From Bacteroidota bacterium (lineage in GTDB: Bacteria > Bacteroidota > Bacteroidia > AKYH767-A > OLB10): DNA of 64,000 nt. The notes under the pieces are model-generated. The model searched no databases. It worked only from the letters and a program-made list of their open reading frames with translations, and was not told the origin of the DNA. Below are positions 51,693 to 63,064 of this stretch, piece after piece. Within the stretch, counting starts at the first letter, position 1. Every line of letters begins with the position of its first letter. Both the position numbers and the translations under genes were made by a program. The stretch lies in NCBI GenBank assembly GCA_016714005.1, contig JADJOA010000009.1, forward strand, positions 62,001 through 126,000, given 5' to 3'.

Positions 51693-54600
51693 ATGCGCAA
51701 ACAATTAATAAAACACATTTCAATAAGTATTTTGTTGCTGCTAACAGTGGCAAAAGTTGGATCTTCTTTTGCACAAACAGTTCCTGTGGGTTTTAAAGAC
51801 TCTTTAATTTCTGCGGGTTGGAATGAGCCAACTTGTTTTGCCTGGGATAGCACAGGGCAAATGTATGTTTCGGAAAAAGCCGGATTAATTTGGGTAATAG
51901 ACACCAACGGCAACAAACTTGCCACCCCATTACTTGACATACATGACGAGGTAGGAAACTGGCGCGACCACGGCTTGGGAGGTTTTGCTTTAGACCCAAA
52001 CTTTAGAACAAACGGATATTTTTATCTTTACTATACTGTAGATAGGCATCATATACGTTTTTTTGGTACACCCTCATACAGCCCCGGTAACGATGAGTTC
52101 TTTAGTGCTACCATTGCAAGGCTTACGCGCTATACAGCAAACTCAGCTACCAACTTTACAACACTTGTTGCGAATAGCAGATTAGTTTTATTGGGTGAAA
52201 CAAAAAAAACAGGTGTGCCTGTTTTATTTGAATCGCACGTAGGTGGTCAGATTTTATTTGGCAGAGATAATTCTCTATTGCTGTTTACCGGTGATGGTTC
52301 TGATTTTGATATTGCCGACAGCGGAAGCGCACCTACAACTTATTTTGCTCAGGCGTTAACTGATAGTATAATTAGACCGGAGGAAAACTGCGGCTCTTAT
52401 CGTTCTCAATTATTGAACTGTTTGGGAGGAAAAATTTTAAGATTAGACCCTGCTACGGGAAACGGGCTTGCATCTAATCCATTTTTTGATTCTGCCAATC
52501 CGCGTTCACCGGTTTCAAGAGTTTATGCATTAGGACTACGAAATCCTTTTAGAGCAACCATGCGACCCGGAACAGGCAGCACAGATATAACTGCAGGCAA
52601 TCCGGGCGTAATGTATATTGGTGATGCATGCAATGGGGCAACTGGGAAGAGGTACATACCTGCGATGCACCGGGCCAAAACTTTGGTTGGCCCATTTACG
52701 AAGGATTAGAAAATAACTCTGCTTACGGAGCGCAAAATGTTGAGAACCGGGATGTTTTAAATCCTTATTGGCCTTTAGGTTCGTGTAAAAAAGTATTTGC
52801 AGTTTAACGAACTACTCAGGCAGCCAACCGCAAATGGTGTAATCAGCTATCCTTTGCAATGCGATAATTCTTTAATGATTCCTTCTAATATTCGAAAATG
52901 GGTTCATGCTCGACCCGATTTGGATTGGAATCATGGCTCTGCAACCACACGCACCGGCACCTACACAGGTAACACTGCCTCAAATATTAAGTTAGGCGCT
53001 GTTGGTTCTCCAGTTAGTGGCGTGCAGTTTCAGGGCTACGCATCTGTTGCTGGTTTTTGGTACACCGGTACTTCTTTTCCTCCCATGTATCAAAATACTT
53101 ATTTCCATGCTGACTATGGAGCCGGATGGATTAAAAATTTTTCTTTTAATGCTGTTGATTCACCCACTGTAACAAGAAACTTTGGTGATAACATGGGCCC
53201 CGTAGTTTTTCTTTCAATGAATCCAAAAAATGGAAGCATTTACTATATCAACTATCCAACTGAAATACGAATAATAAAATACACAGGTATTGTAAATAAT
53301 TTCCCAACTGCCGTGGCAACTTCCAATGTTTACTTTGGCACAGCACCGCTAAATGTTTCATTTACCGGATCCCAATCTTCCGACCCTGAAGGATTACCTT
53401 TAACTTATAAATGGAAATTTGGAGATGGTGACAGCAGCTTGGTTGCAAACCCGTCTCATACCTTTAATGCACCTCCCAATACTCCAACTACATTTACGGT
53501 TACGCTAACCGTTACCGACAACATAGGTCAGGCTGATGTAAAGACAATTTACATTTATGCTAACAATACTCCTCCACAAATTACTATTACAAGCCCGATT
53601 AATAATTCAAACTATAATATGTCGGCACCAACTAATTTACAACTGAACGCAACAGTAACCGACAACGAGCATTCGGGTGCACAACTCTCTTACAAATGGT
53701 ATAATATTTTACATCACAACCAGCATAACCACCCCGAGTCGCCACTTACAACAAATCCTGCCAACACCGTAATTACTCCGCTTGGTTGTGGTTTTGACAC
53801 ATACTATTATGAACTTAAATTGGTAGTTACCGATGCCGCTGGTCTTTCAAACACTGCAAGTTCATTTATTTATCCTGCATGCAGTTCAGCAGTTTCAAAC
53901 TTTACAGTAAATAATCAAACTGTATGTGCAGGGTCTTCGGCTCAGTTTACCGATTTAAGCACCAACTCACCAACCAACTATTCGTGGTCGTTTCCCGGAG
54001 GCACCCCTTCAACATCAATTGCACAAAACCCTACTATTAGCTACAGCACACCCGGAACTTATAGTGTTACCCTAAGCGCAACCAATGGTTATGGAGGAAC
54101 TCCGCTTACTAAAACCAATTATATAACGGTAACCAATGCTGCTCCAACCACCACTATTACTCCGAACGGACCTACTACATTTTGCAGCGGTGGAAGTGTA
54201 GTTTTAAATGCAAATACCGGAACAGGATTAACCTACCAATGGAAAAAAAATGGTACCAACATAAGTGGCGCCACCGTTTCAAGCTATACTGCAAATACAT
54301 CGGGAACCTATACGGTAGCAGTTACAAATACATGTAGTACGGTTACATCTTCTGGCTTAACAGTTACGGTGGGTCCAGCAACACCTGCAACCATTACCGG
54401 CAGCAGTACATTTTGTGCAGGCAGTGGTAATTTTTTAAGCGCCAATACCGGTGCAGGTATAAGTTATCAGTGGTACAGAAACACTATTGCACAAATGGGA
54501 GCTACTACAAGCACTTTTAACGCTAACAGTAGCGGAACTTATTACGTAATTGAAACGAGCAGTTGCGGCACATCACAATCTAACAGTATTGTTGTAACCC

Positions 54601-56072
54601 AAATTAATAATCCTAACCCAACCATTTCATACACCACTCCTCTTTCATTTTGTTCGCCCGGTAGTGTTGTTTTAACATCAAGCACTTTTGGTGGTGTGCA
54701 ATATCAATGGCAAAAAATTCTGTTGACATTATAGCAGCAACGCAACAAAACTATACTGCTAACACCAATGGCAGCTATCGTGTAAGGCAAACTGCAAACG
54801 GGTGCTTTAAATACTCTTCGGCAGTAACTACCACCCTTGCTACAAGTGTAAGCGCTGCAATTGTTGCTAATGGTCCGGTTACATTTTGTTCAGGAGGATC
54901 AGTTACATTAGCAGTAAGCAATGCTATTCCGGGTTATGGTTATCAATGGAGGCGTAACGGCACCAATGTTACTAACGCAACCCAAAACAGTTACGTTGCA
55001 ACCACATCTGGTACATACGTTTGCGTTATTACTGCCAATTGCGGCAGCGCCACCAGCAACTCTATTGTGGTTAGCACAGGTTCAATAACCGCCACAGTAA
55101 CTCCATCAGGTACTGTGGGTGTTTGTCCGGGCGCCACGGTAGCCTTAAGTGCCAACACAGGTTCTGGTTATTCATTTCAGTGGCGGTTGAATGGTAATAA
55201 TATTACAGGTGCAACACTGTCAAACTATAATGCAACCGTAACAGGAAACTATTCGGTGGCTATTACTTCGCCATGCGGCAATTCCACCTCTGCTGCTACA
55301 CAAATAACAAGTGTTCCAATAAGCGCCTCTATTAATCCTGCAGGTATTGCTACTATTTGCGCAGGCACAGCTCAAACATTTACCGCTAATGCCGGATACA
55401 ATTATACCTATCAGTGGTACAGAAACGGAATTCTTCAATCAGGAGCAACAAGCCAGGTTTATTTGAATTCCAGCAACGGGAACTATACGGTGGTGGTTTC
55501 GCAAGGAGGCGTATGCTCTGCAACTTCTGCCACCACAGTTTTAAGTGTTACCAATAATCCTACTCCTCTCATTACGCCACTAGGTCCACTTACTTTTTGC
55601 AACGGACAAAGTGTAGTCCTGTCTTCAAATACGTTTGCCGGAGTGTTATTTCAATGGCAGAAAAAACGGAATAGACATTGGTTCCGCAACACAACAGAAC
55701 TTTACTGCAACTACATCCGGATCTTATAGAGTAAAACAAACTGCTAACGGTTGTACTAAAACTGCTCCATCGGTTACAGTAACCGTTAATTGCAGATTGG
55801 CATCTTTTAGTGAAACAAGTAATTTGAACAAGGCTACGCTTAAAATTGCTCCAAATCCATTTAAGACGAATACAGTTATTGCTGTAAAATCAGAAAGCGA
55901 AACATTTAGTAAAGTTGAAATTCTGAATATACTTGGCAAAAAGGTTAGAACTTTGGTGTTGGAAAATGATATTGCTGTTCTTAATAAAGAGAACCTTTAT
56001 TCAGGAATTTACTTTGTAAAGTGTGTAGGTAATAAAGAATCCATATTAATCGGAAAAGTTATTATTGAGTAG
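51693..56072 (+). CDS. Secreted glucose/sorbosone dehydrogenase-like protein with PKD and Ig-like repeats and T9SS type A domain
   Basis: The product is about 1460 residues. The signal peptide is MRKQLIKHISISILLLLTVA. The first ~530 residues form a six-bladed propeller like PQQ-dependent sugar dehydrogenases (MYVSEKAGLIWVIDTNGNKL, DHGLGGFALDPNFRTNGYFY, RVYALGLRNPFRATMRPG, GNWEEVHTCDAPGQNFGWP). A PKD domain follows (LTYKWKFGDGDSSLVANPSH), then an Ig-type module, a second PKD (FTDLSTNSPTNYSWSFPGG), about seven Ig-like modules with YQWxxNGxxIxGAT, and a type A sorting domain (KIAPNPFKTNTVIAVKSE). Indels lie near 52640, 52788, 54715 and 55672. The propeller may bind PQQ or only carbohydrate; this cannot be settled here. 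Confidence 0.85.
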
Positions 56073-56237
56073 TACATTTTCTTTTTTTACCAAAATACTG
56101 ATCGTTACTAAGAAGAATAATGACTGCTGTCAATTAGTTGACAATAGTTGGTCAATAGCTATTTTTAACAATATCAGACAACTAACTGCCTTCAAAAAAC
56201 TATCAGAGATAACTATAAAAGATAAAGCGTAAAAAAA

Positions 56238-59200
56238 TTATTTGTGCTTTAAAATCTTACCTCTTATTCTTATCGCTTTATCATCGGTAATTATAAATGT
56301 ATAAACTGCCGGTGCAAGTTTAATTGTATTGATTAATGTCTTTCCGGCAATCTTTCTTTCTGTAATCATCCTCCCCGTAACATCAAATATTTGAATGACA
56401 GATGATTTTGAAATTGCAGATTCAATTGTAATAAACTCTTCAAACGGATTTGGATAAATTACAAATGATGATTGTCCATTTTGTAATTGCTCCATGGCTG
56501 TATATACACACAACGTATCTGAAGTTTCTGAACATCCGTTCGGGTCACTGATAATTACAGTGTAACAACCCGAGTCGGAATTAACGTATTGTGTTGCATT
56601 GGCACCAGGCATAAGCTGCCCGTAATTATACCATTGGTAATTAAATACAGGGTCGGTAACTGATGAATACATGGTATCTGCTACATGCGTTACAAACGGA
56701 ACGGGCACAGGAGCAGGAGAAATTATTTGTACCGGAACATTGTCTTTGCAATAAGGTCCGGTTTGCACGGTAACATAAATAGTTCCCGGTTTTAACCCGG
56801 TAATAGTTTGTGTGGTAGCACCTGTGCTCCAGTAGTATTGTACACCGGCACCAGTTGGTGATACTACGGTGGCTGTTCCCGTTGTGTCACCAAAACACAA
56901 AGGCATGGTAGCAGTTGCAATAGCATTTAAATTACAACAATGAAACTGGTTAATGCTTAGAACTTCTGAAGTATCTGTGCATCCATCAATAGTAGTAAGC
57001 GCAAGTGCATAGACTCCATCCGAAAGTAATGTAAAAGAAGAACTGCTGCTAACAACTATCCATCCCGTTGGTGTAAGTTGTAGCCATTTAATAGAATTGT
57101 AAAGTCCAGATGGTGCTTGTAATACCACATTAGATGTATCGCAAAACTCATAGCAGCCGGTTATCATGTTTCCAAAATCGGGGCCACGGCTTAATTCTAC
57201 AGGTGATGATTTTAAACTGCAACCGAAAGTATCTGCTACGGTTACAAAATAATTTCCCGCTGCAGATACGGTAATAGATGGTGAAGAACCGCCTATGTAG
57301 TTTTGAATTGTTCCGTCAGTCCATGTATAAGTGTTTCCTAAAACTGGTGTAGTAACAGTTATTGTAACGTTACTGCCTTCGCAATTAACACCTGAAGGTT
57401 GTGTGCTGATGTCGGCATTTAAAATTGGAGTGGTTACATCAAACAACTCTGATGTATCTGTACAACCGTTTGAAATATTGGTAGCTACCACATAATACTG
57501 CCCTGTAGCATTTGCATAAGCAACACCCAGCGTTGTAAAATTTGAAATAGCTATTGGGGTACCCACTTTAAACCATTGGTATGTACAACCTGCTTCGGCA
57601 TAACACTGTAAAATTAAATTATCGGGATAGCATACATAGGGTTTACCTGAAATAATTTGCGCCTTAGGTTTTGGAGTAACTTTAATTACAACACCAGGCG
57701 TAATGTATTTGCAGTTATTAACAGTTGTAACCACCACATTGTAATTGCCAGAACTTTGTGCGGTAATATTTTGTGTGCTTTGCTGATTGTTCCAAAACCA
57801 TGCTATGCCTGTTGGTGCTGCAAGGTTTACATTTACTGTACCGCAACTGTTAATAGGTCCGGGAGGAGAAATGGTTGACGGTGCCGAAGTGGTGTTAATG
57901 TTAATGCTGAATGTATCTGTTGCAGCACAGCCAGCCATATCGGTAGCCGTAACCGTAACTTGCATTATACCGTCAGCAGTATAAGTTTTAGAAGGATTTT
58001 GATTGGCAGATGTAGTACCATCGCCATAACTCCACAGCCAGTCTTCAACTATTGCATTTGTTATTGCCCCTGCTGTAAAATTTATTGGCGTACCCTGGCA
58101 TAATGCCAAAGGAGAATAGCTTGCATTAACGTTAATGCCCGGTATGTTAATTTGTTTTGATATTACTGTTGTGCATCCTGCTGCAACAATGCTTAATGTT
58201 ACGGTATAAGTTCCGGGATTTGTATAAATATGAGAAGGACTTTGTTGGTTTGAATTAGCAGTACCATCGCCAAAATTCCATTGCCATGATGTTATGTTGT
58301 AACCCGATAACCATGTTGATAAATCGGTAAATTGTGGCAGTGCCTGAACACGCTTCAACAAATTTAAAATCGGCATTAGAATAAACCGGAACAGGATGCA
58401 ATCGTGAAACAGTACAATAAGGAGGAGGCGGAGAAATATTTGGTGCTTGAGCAAATACAGAGACCCTGTAGTAACCTGCCGAAGAAAAATCATGACTTAC
58501 ATTAAAACCTGCAGCGCTGTTGTTTCCGCTTAGCGGGTCATCAAAAATCCAGGTGGGAGAAATAACACTTGCCGAAGATGGAATGCCTGTAAACTGAATA
58601 GGATCACATGCTGAAAAAGTAAAATCAATACTCTCATTAGTTATGCACGTGCCCGGGTTGCATGTAGATTGACTAAATAGGGTTGCATTTGATGCCTTAG
58701 TACAATTAAAATTATTGGAGATGATAACGTAATAAGAGCCAGGCTGCGTTGCATTATACGTTGAAGATGTAGCATTGGTTATTGCCACATTATTCTGATA
58801 CCATTGATAAGTGTAGGTGCCGTTGGTTAAAGCGTAAACAGTTGCATTAACCGGCAAAGGCAAACAAAAAACATTTGCATCAGGGGTAGATATGGAAACA
58901 TCGGGGGTAGGATTTTCTGTAACGTAAAAGAAGTATCAGCTTCGCAACCGTTTACGTCATTTGCTGTTAACATAAAATTACCTCCATAAGGAATATTTAC
59001 AGTTTGTGCATTGCCTATTGTTATGCCTGCTGAATCTGTCCAAAGAAAATTACTGAAAGAAGCACTTGCAGTTACCGTTACAAAACTGCCTTCACAAAAA
59101 CTTGGTGCAGAAGGAGTAAATGTTGGATTGGTCGGAAAATGTACTTGAATATTTGGCAATGATGCAGTTTGGTTATTACAATTAAGAGCAACCACGCTAA

Positions 59201-61514
59201 CAGTTGCATTACCTGCGGCATTAAGCCATTCTATTACAATGCTTGATGTTCCCTGACCGCTTATAACACTGCCTAGAGTTGGCGTAACACTCCATTCATA
59301 ATAAGCATCGGGCTTGATATTTCCCTGCAAACTATAATTGCTTTGCGCATTGGCGCATACATTTAGCGGACCAGAAACTAAAGGCATTGTATATGGAGTG
59401 ACATTTAATGAGATAGTATCACTCCCGCATTGCAACGTTTGCATTTGCACTTGTCTGACAGAAACTTTATACGGACCCGTTGTATTCCATTGTACAGAAA
59501 CCACATCACCATTTGAAGTTGATGGGGTTCCGCCAAGTATGCTCCACTCAAAAACAACATCGTTGCTCGATGCAGTTGCAGCGTATTCATTAACACCATT
59601 TGGGCAAACAACAGTTTCACCATTTATTGAAACCGGTTTTGGTACATCAACAACACTTATAGATACTGTTACAGAATCGTTACATGCAATGCCTGCTGCA
59701 AAAGGATTAGGTGTGGCAGTAATAGAATAAGTTCCGGCTGATGAAGGATTAAAATTATAGTTTGAACCTCCCGTTGTTACTGTGCTGTTGCCCGAAGGGT
59801 CTCTTATAATCCAGTTATAGTTTCCTGAATAGCTTAGTATGCTTGCATTAAATGTTGTACTGCTGTTTAAACATATTGACTCCAGACCAAAAACATAAAG
59901 TTGTGGTGCCACGGTTACGTTATAGGCTCCACTTCCCGAACACCCCAATAAATTAAAAGTATAGTTTACTGTAATTGTATAATTACCAGGCACACCCCAG
60001 TTAACTAAAATGCTATTTGTGCCTTGCCCGCTTACTATGCTTCCACCGGCAGGAGAAATACTCCATGTAAAAGTAGTGCCGGGAATAGCGGGAACAGTGT
60101 AAGTTTTAAGTGCACGATGGCATACCATACCATCGCCCGAAATATTTGAAGAAGGAGAAATAATTGGGACATAAATAGTAGTAGGCGTAGCGCATAAACC
60201 TGTGCACGAGCCAACATCAAGCGTAACGCTACCCTTACCACTGCTGCCATTTCCCCATACCACCACTATGGCATTGCCATACGGCTGCGATGAAATAATG
60301 GTACCGCCTGTAACACTCCAGTTATAATTGCTGCAAACAACTGAGGTGTTATACGTGGCAGTATCATTGGCACAAACAACCGATGCACACTGTATATCAG
60401 GTCCGGGTGAGTATTTTACATTTACCATTACACTATCATAAGCAGCGCACTGGCAACCATTAGATGCTGTATAACTTACTTTATATAATCCTGTTTGGCT
60501 GAAACTAAAAGAAGGACTTGCAGCATTGGAAGTATTGCCATTGCCAAAATCCCATAAATGTTTGGAGGCACCCGTTGTTAAATTATTAAATGTAAGCGCA
60601 GCGCTAGCACATATATCCACCACTCCATTTATGGCAGCTGGCGATGTGGTAAATGAAACAACGGGTGCATCGCCAATGTTATAACAGAGTTCTAAAGAAT
60701 CTAAATCTCCATTGGCTTTTGTTTCAATGTATTTAATGGTGCCGTAACTGTTGTTGGTAGAATCATCTGCCCAGATAACAGCAATGTTATTATTGTTAAC
60801 CGAATAGTTTAACGCACCAGTTACAACCCATTGCCAAGTGCTTCCATTATGAAAAGGCGCAGTGTAGTTTGTAATATTTCCTTCGCAGGTGTTAATGCAG
60901 TTGGGTGGAGCAAAACTATCGCAGAAGCATGATGGGGCTTCGAAGCTAATCATCTCATCCCAAACAGTTGAGCATCCAAGTATATAAACTGAAATTTGCT
61001 CTAACGCATTAGCACAATATCCATTAATTATTGTATCATTTACTGGAGCTGGAGTTCCATTTATATTTATTACGTATCCGCCAAATGGATATAGTTCATT
61101 GAGCCCATGTACTATAACACTTCCATCACAAGATGAAGGGCAAGATGGATTAACCTTTTCAAAAGTTACAGCAACAGAATCTACACTTATAAGCTCAACC
61201 GAGGCAGTATCCCAACAACCATTTCCATCAGTAATAGTTAAGGTATATGTTCCAATTGAGCATACAGAAATATTTGGCACTGTTACACCAGTACTCCATA
61301 TAAATGTATAAGGAGAAGAGCCACCAGATGCTACAGGAATAATTTGCCATGGGCATGGATTACACACGTATTGCACTGCTGGTAACTGCACATCCACTGT
61401 ACACTGCGCTTTACTTTCAAAAGCAATAGCATTAATTAAGAAAATAAAAATAATTGTTGAGAGAAATTTTTTACGTGTACTCTTATTCACGGTTTTCAAA
61501 ATAAGTGTTTTCAT
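56238..61514 (-). CDS. Giant PKD-repeat secreted protein with T9SS type A sorting domain
   Basis: The product is about 1759 residues. The start is the ATG at 61514, with a signal segment ending near IAFESKAQ. Mature modules: a variable head with FIWSTGVTVPNISVCSIGT, a PKD domain (HLWDFGNGNTSNAASPSFS), several PKD-like modules with GGSIVSGQGTNSILVNWG-type strands, two more PKD domains (TSWQWNFGDGTANSNQQSPS, EDWLWSYGDGTTSANQNPSK), Ig-like modules and a type A sorting domain (SFVIYPNPFEEFITIESAIS). Frame changes near 58860 and 58330 cancel, so the total is a multiple of three. It is convergent with the dehydrogenase-fusion gene. It is probably an adhesin or matrix protein; no catalytic domain is seen. 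Confidence 0.88.
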
Positions 61515-61624
61515 AACAAGTGTTTTCTTTAAAGTTAACCAAAAATAACTTTTAAAAATTAAACACCAATTATTGTTTTAAAAACTTCTTACGTGGTTAT
61601 GCCTATATAAGTCAAACTTATTAT

Positions 61625-61692
61625 CACTCAAAGACGCAAAGCGCGCAGAGGATTTTACAACTAATCCTCTGCGCGCTTTGCGTCTTTGAGTG
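61625..61692. repeat. Perfect 30-bp palindrome with 8-nt loop
   Basis: The left arm 61625-61654 is the exact reverse complement of 61663-61692; the arms contain AAAGACGCAAAGCGCGCAG. It begins 19 bp beyond the stop of the M16 gene on the minus strand. It could end transcription, but no T-run follows on that strand, so it may instead be a member of a dispersed intergenic palindromic repeat family. Confidence 0.9.
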
Positions 61693-61711
61693 CAATATTT
61701 TTTAAACCTTC

Positions 61712-63034
61712 TTAATACGGACTCTGATAAACATCCTTGTGATTGGTCTGCTTAAAATCTTCCTTGCTCACCGCATCTTTCTTTCCTAAGTAAGTCCACT
61801 TGATGGCAGCGGTGTTTTTGTTAAATGCTTTGTTAATATTGGTAAGTGAAGCGGCATTTACTTTTGATGTAAACGATTCATCTAACTTCCAACTGCCGGT
61901 TGCCTCACTCCTGCCTAATGCTGCAGATTGTGCAGATGATGTTTCCATTTTCTGATAATAGTTAGTAAGATAGCTTTCGCGTTTGTCTTTTAATTCTTTT
62001 TCTGTAAAACCACTCTTCTTTACAGAATCTAAAATCTCTACCATTGTCTCTAAAGATTTTTTAGGATTGGTAGTAGAAATATAAATTTGGCTGTAGGGTG
62101 ATGTAACTGCACTTCGGTTGTAAGTTGCGGCAGGTGCATAGCTCAAACTGCGTTTTGTTCTTAACTCAACAAAAAAGCGGTCGTATAAAATATCAAATGC
62201 CATGTCAGTCCATACGCCTTCATCGGTTGCAAGTGATGGCGCGCTCATAACTCCCATTAAATAATTTGTGGCAATATCGCGGTCAACAATCACTTCGCTG
62301 CCTTTGGTTATTACCATTTTACTTTCGGCAGGTGCAGGTGTGCCTGCTCCCATTTTTGACAACGTTTCTTTAACCTTTGCAACCAAATCTGCCTCCTGCA
62401 CGTTTCCAACCACAACCAGGTAGCAACGCGATTTACCTATTATTTTATTGTAATGATTTTTTACATCATCCAGTGTAATTCCTGATATAGATGTAACAGT
62501 GCCTTGCGGAAGTTTGCCATAGTTGCGGTCCTTAAAAGTTTCTGTCATGGCAATTTGATTAAGCGCTCCATCAGGGCTTGCTTCTGTTTGCTTTGCATTA
62601 CCTAAAGCTTTCTCTTTACTCAATTCAAATTCTTTACTATCAAAAGCAGGATTAAGAACGGCATCAGCAAACAAACTCCACGATTTATCCCAATAAGGTT
62701 TAATACATGTCATACTCATGTTTGCATAATCTAAACCTGAACCGGCTTCAAAGTTAGCGCCAATTTTTTCGGCCTCATCATTAAACTTCAGTTTATCCAT
62801 TGACTTTGTTCCACCGGATACAGCAAGGTTTAGTGCAATGTTTTCCAATCCCTCCTTTTCTTTTGAATAGTTGGCAGTACCGCCTTTAATAAAGAGGCGG
62901 GCGCTTATAACATCTTTGCTAGTGGTGCGAAGTATCACTTTTAATCCGCCCACGTTAATTTCTTTAGCAGGCTGTGCAAAACATGCGGCACTTATGGTAA
63001 GCGCTGCTGCAATTGTATAAATGTATTTTTTCAT
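61712..63034 (-). CDS. M16-family peptidase homologue lacking the HxxEH zinc motif
   Basis: The product is 440 residues and is intact. The signal peptide is MKKYIYTIAAALTISAACFA. The M16 fold is clear (ISARLFIKGGTANYSKEKEG, DVKNHYNKIIGKSRCYLVVV, FVELRTKRSLSYAPAATYN), but where the zinc motif HxxEH should be the sequence reads GLENIALNLAVSGGT, so this member is probably not catalytic. Such genes commonly pair with an active M16 partner, as here. The start lies 30 bp after the stop of the upstream M16 gene (same strand), so they form one operon. Confidence 0.88.
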   Translation of the reverse strand: MKKYIYTIAAALTISAACFAQPAKEINVGGLKVILRTTSKDVISARLFIKGGTANYSKEKEGLENIALNLAVSGGTKSMDKLKFNDEAEKIGANFEAGSGLDYANMSMTCIKPYWDKSWSLFADAVLNPAFDSKEFELSKEKALGNAKQTEASPDGALNQIAMTETFKDRNYGKLPQGTVTSISGITLDDVKNHYNKIIGKSRCYLVVVGNVQEADLVAKVKETLSKMGAGTPAPAESKMVITKGSEVIVDRDIATNYLMGVMSAPSLATDEGVWTDMAFDILYDRFFVELRTKRSLSYAPAATYNRSAVTSPYSQIYISTTNPKKSLETMVEILDSVKKSGFTEKELKDKRESYLTNYYQKMETSSAQSAALGRSEATGSWKLDESFTSKVNAASLTNINKAFNKNTAAIKWTYLGKKDAVSKEDFKQTNHKDVYQSPY

Positions 63035-63064
63035 TTTATCCTTTTTTAATAATTACAATTAAAA

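Noticed and set aside
61625..61692. Phage attachment site or insertion-sequence end
   Set aside because: No integrase, transposase or target-site duplication is visible around the palindrome.
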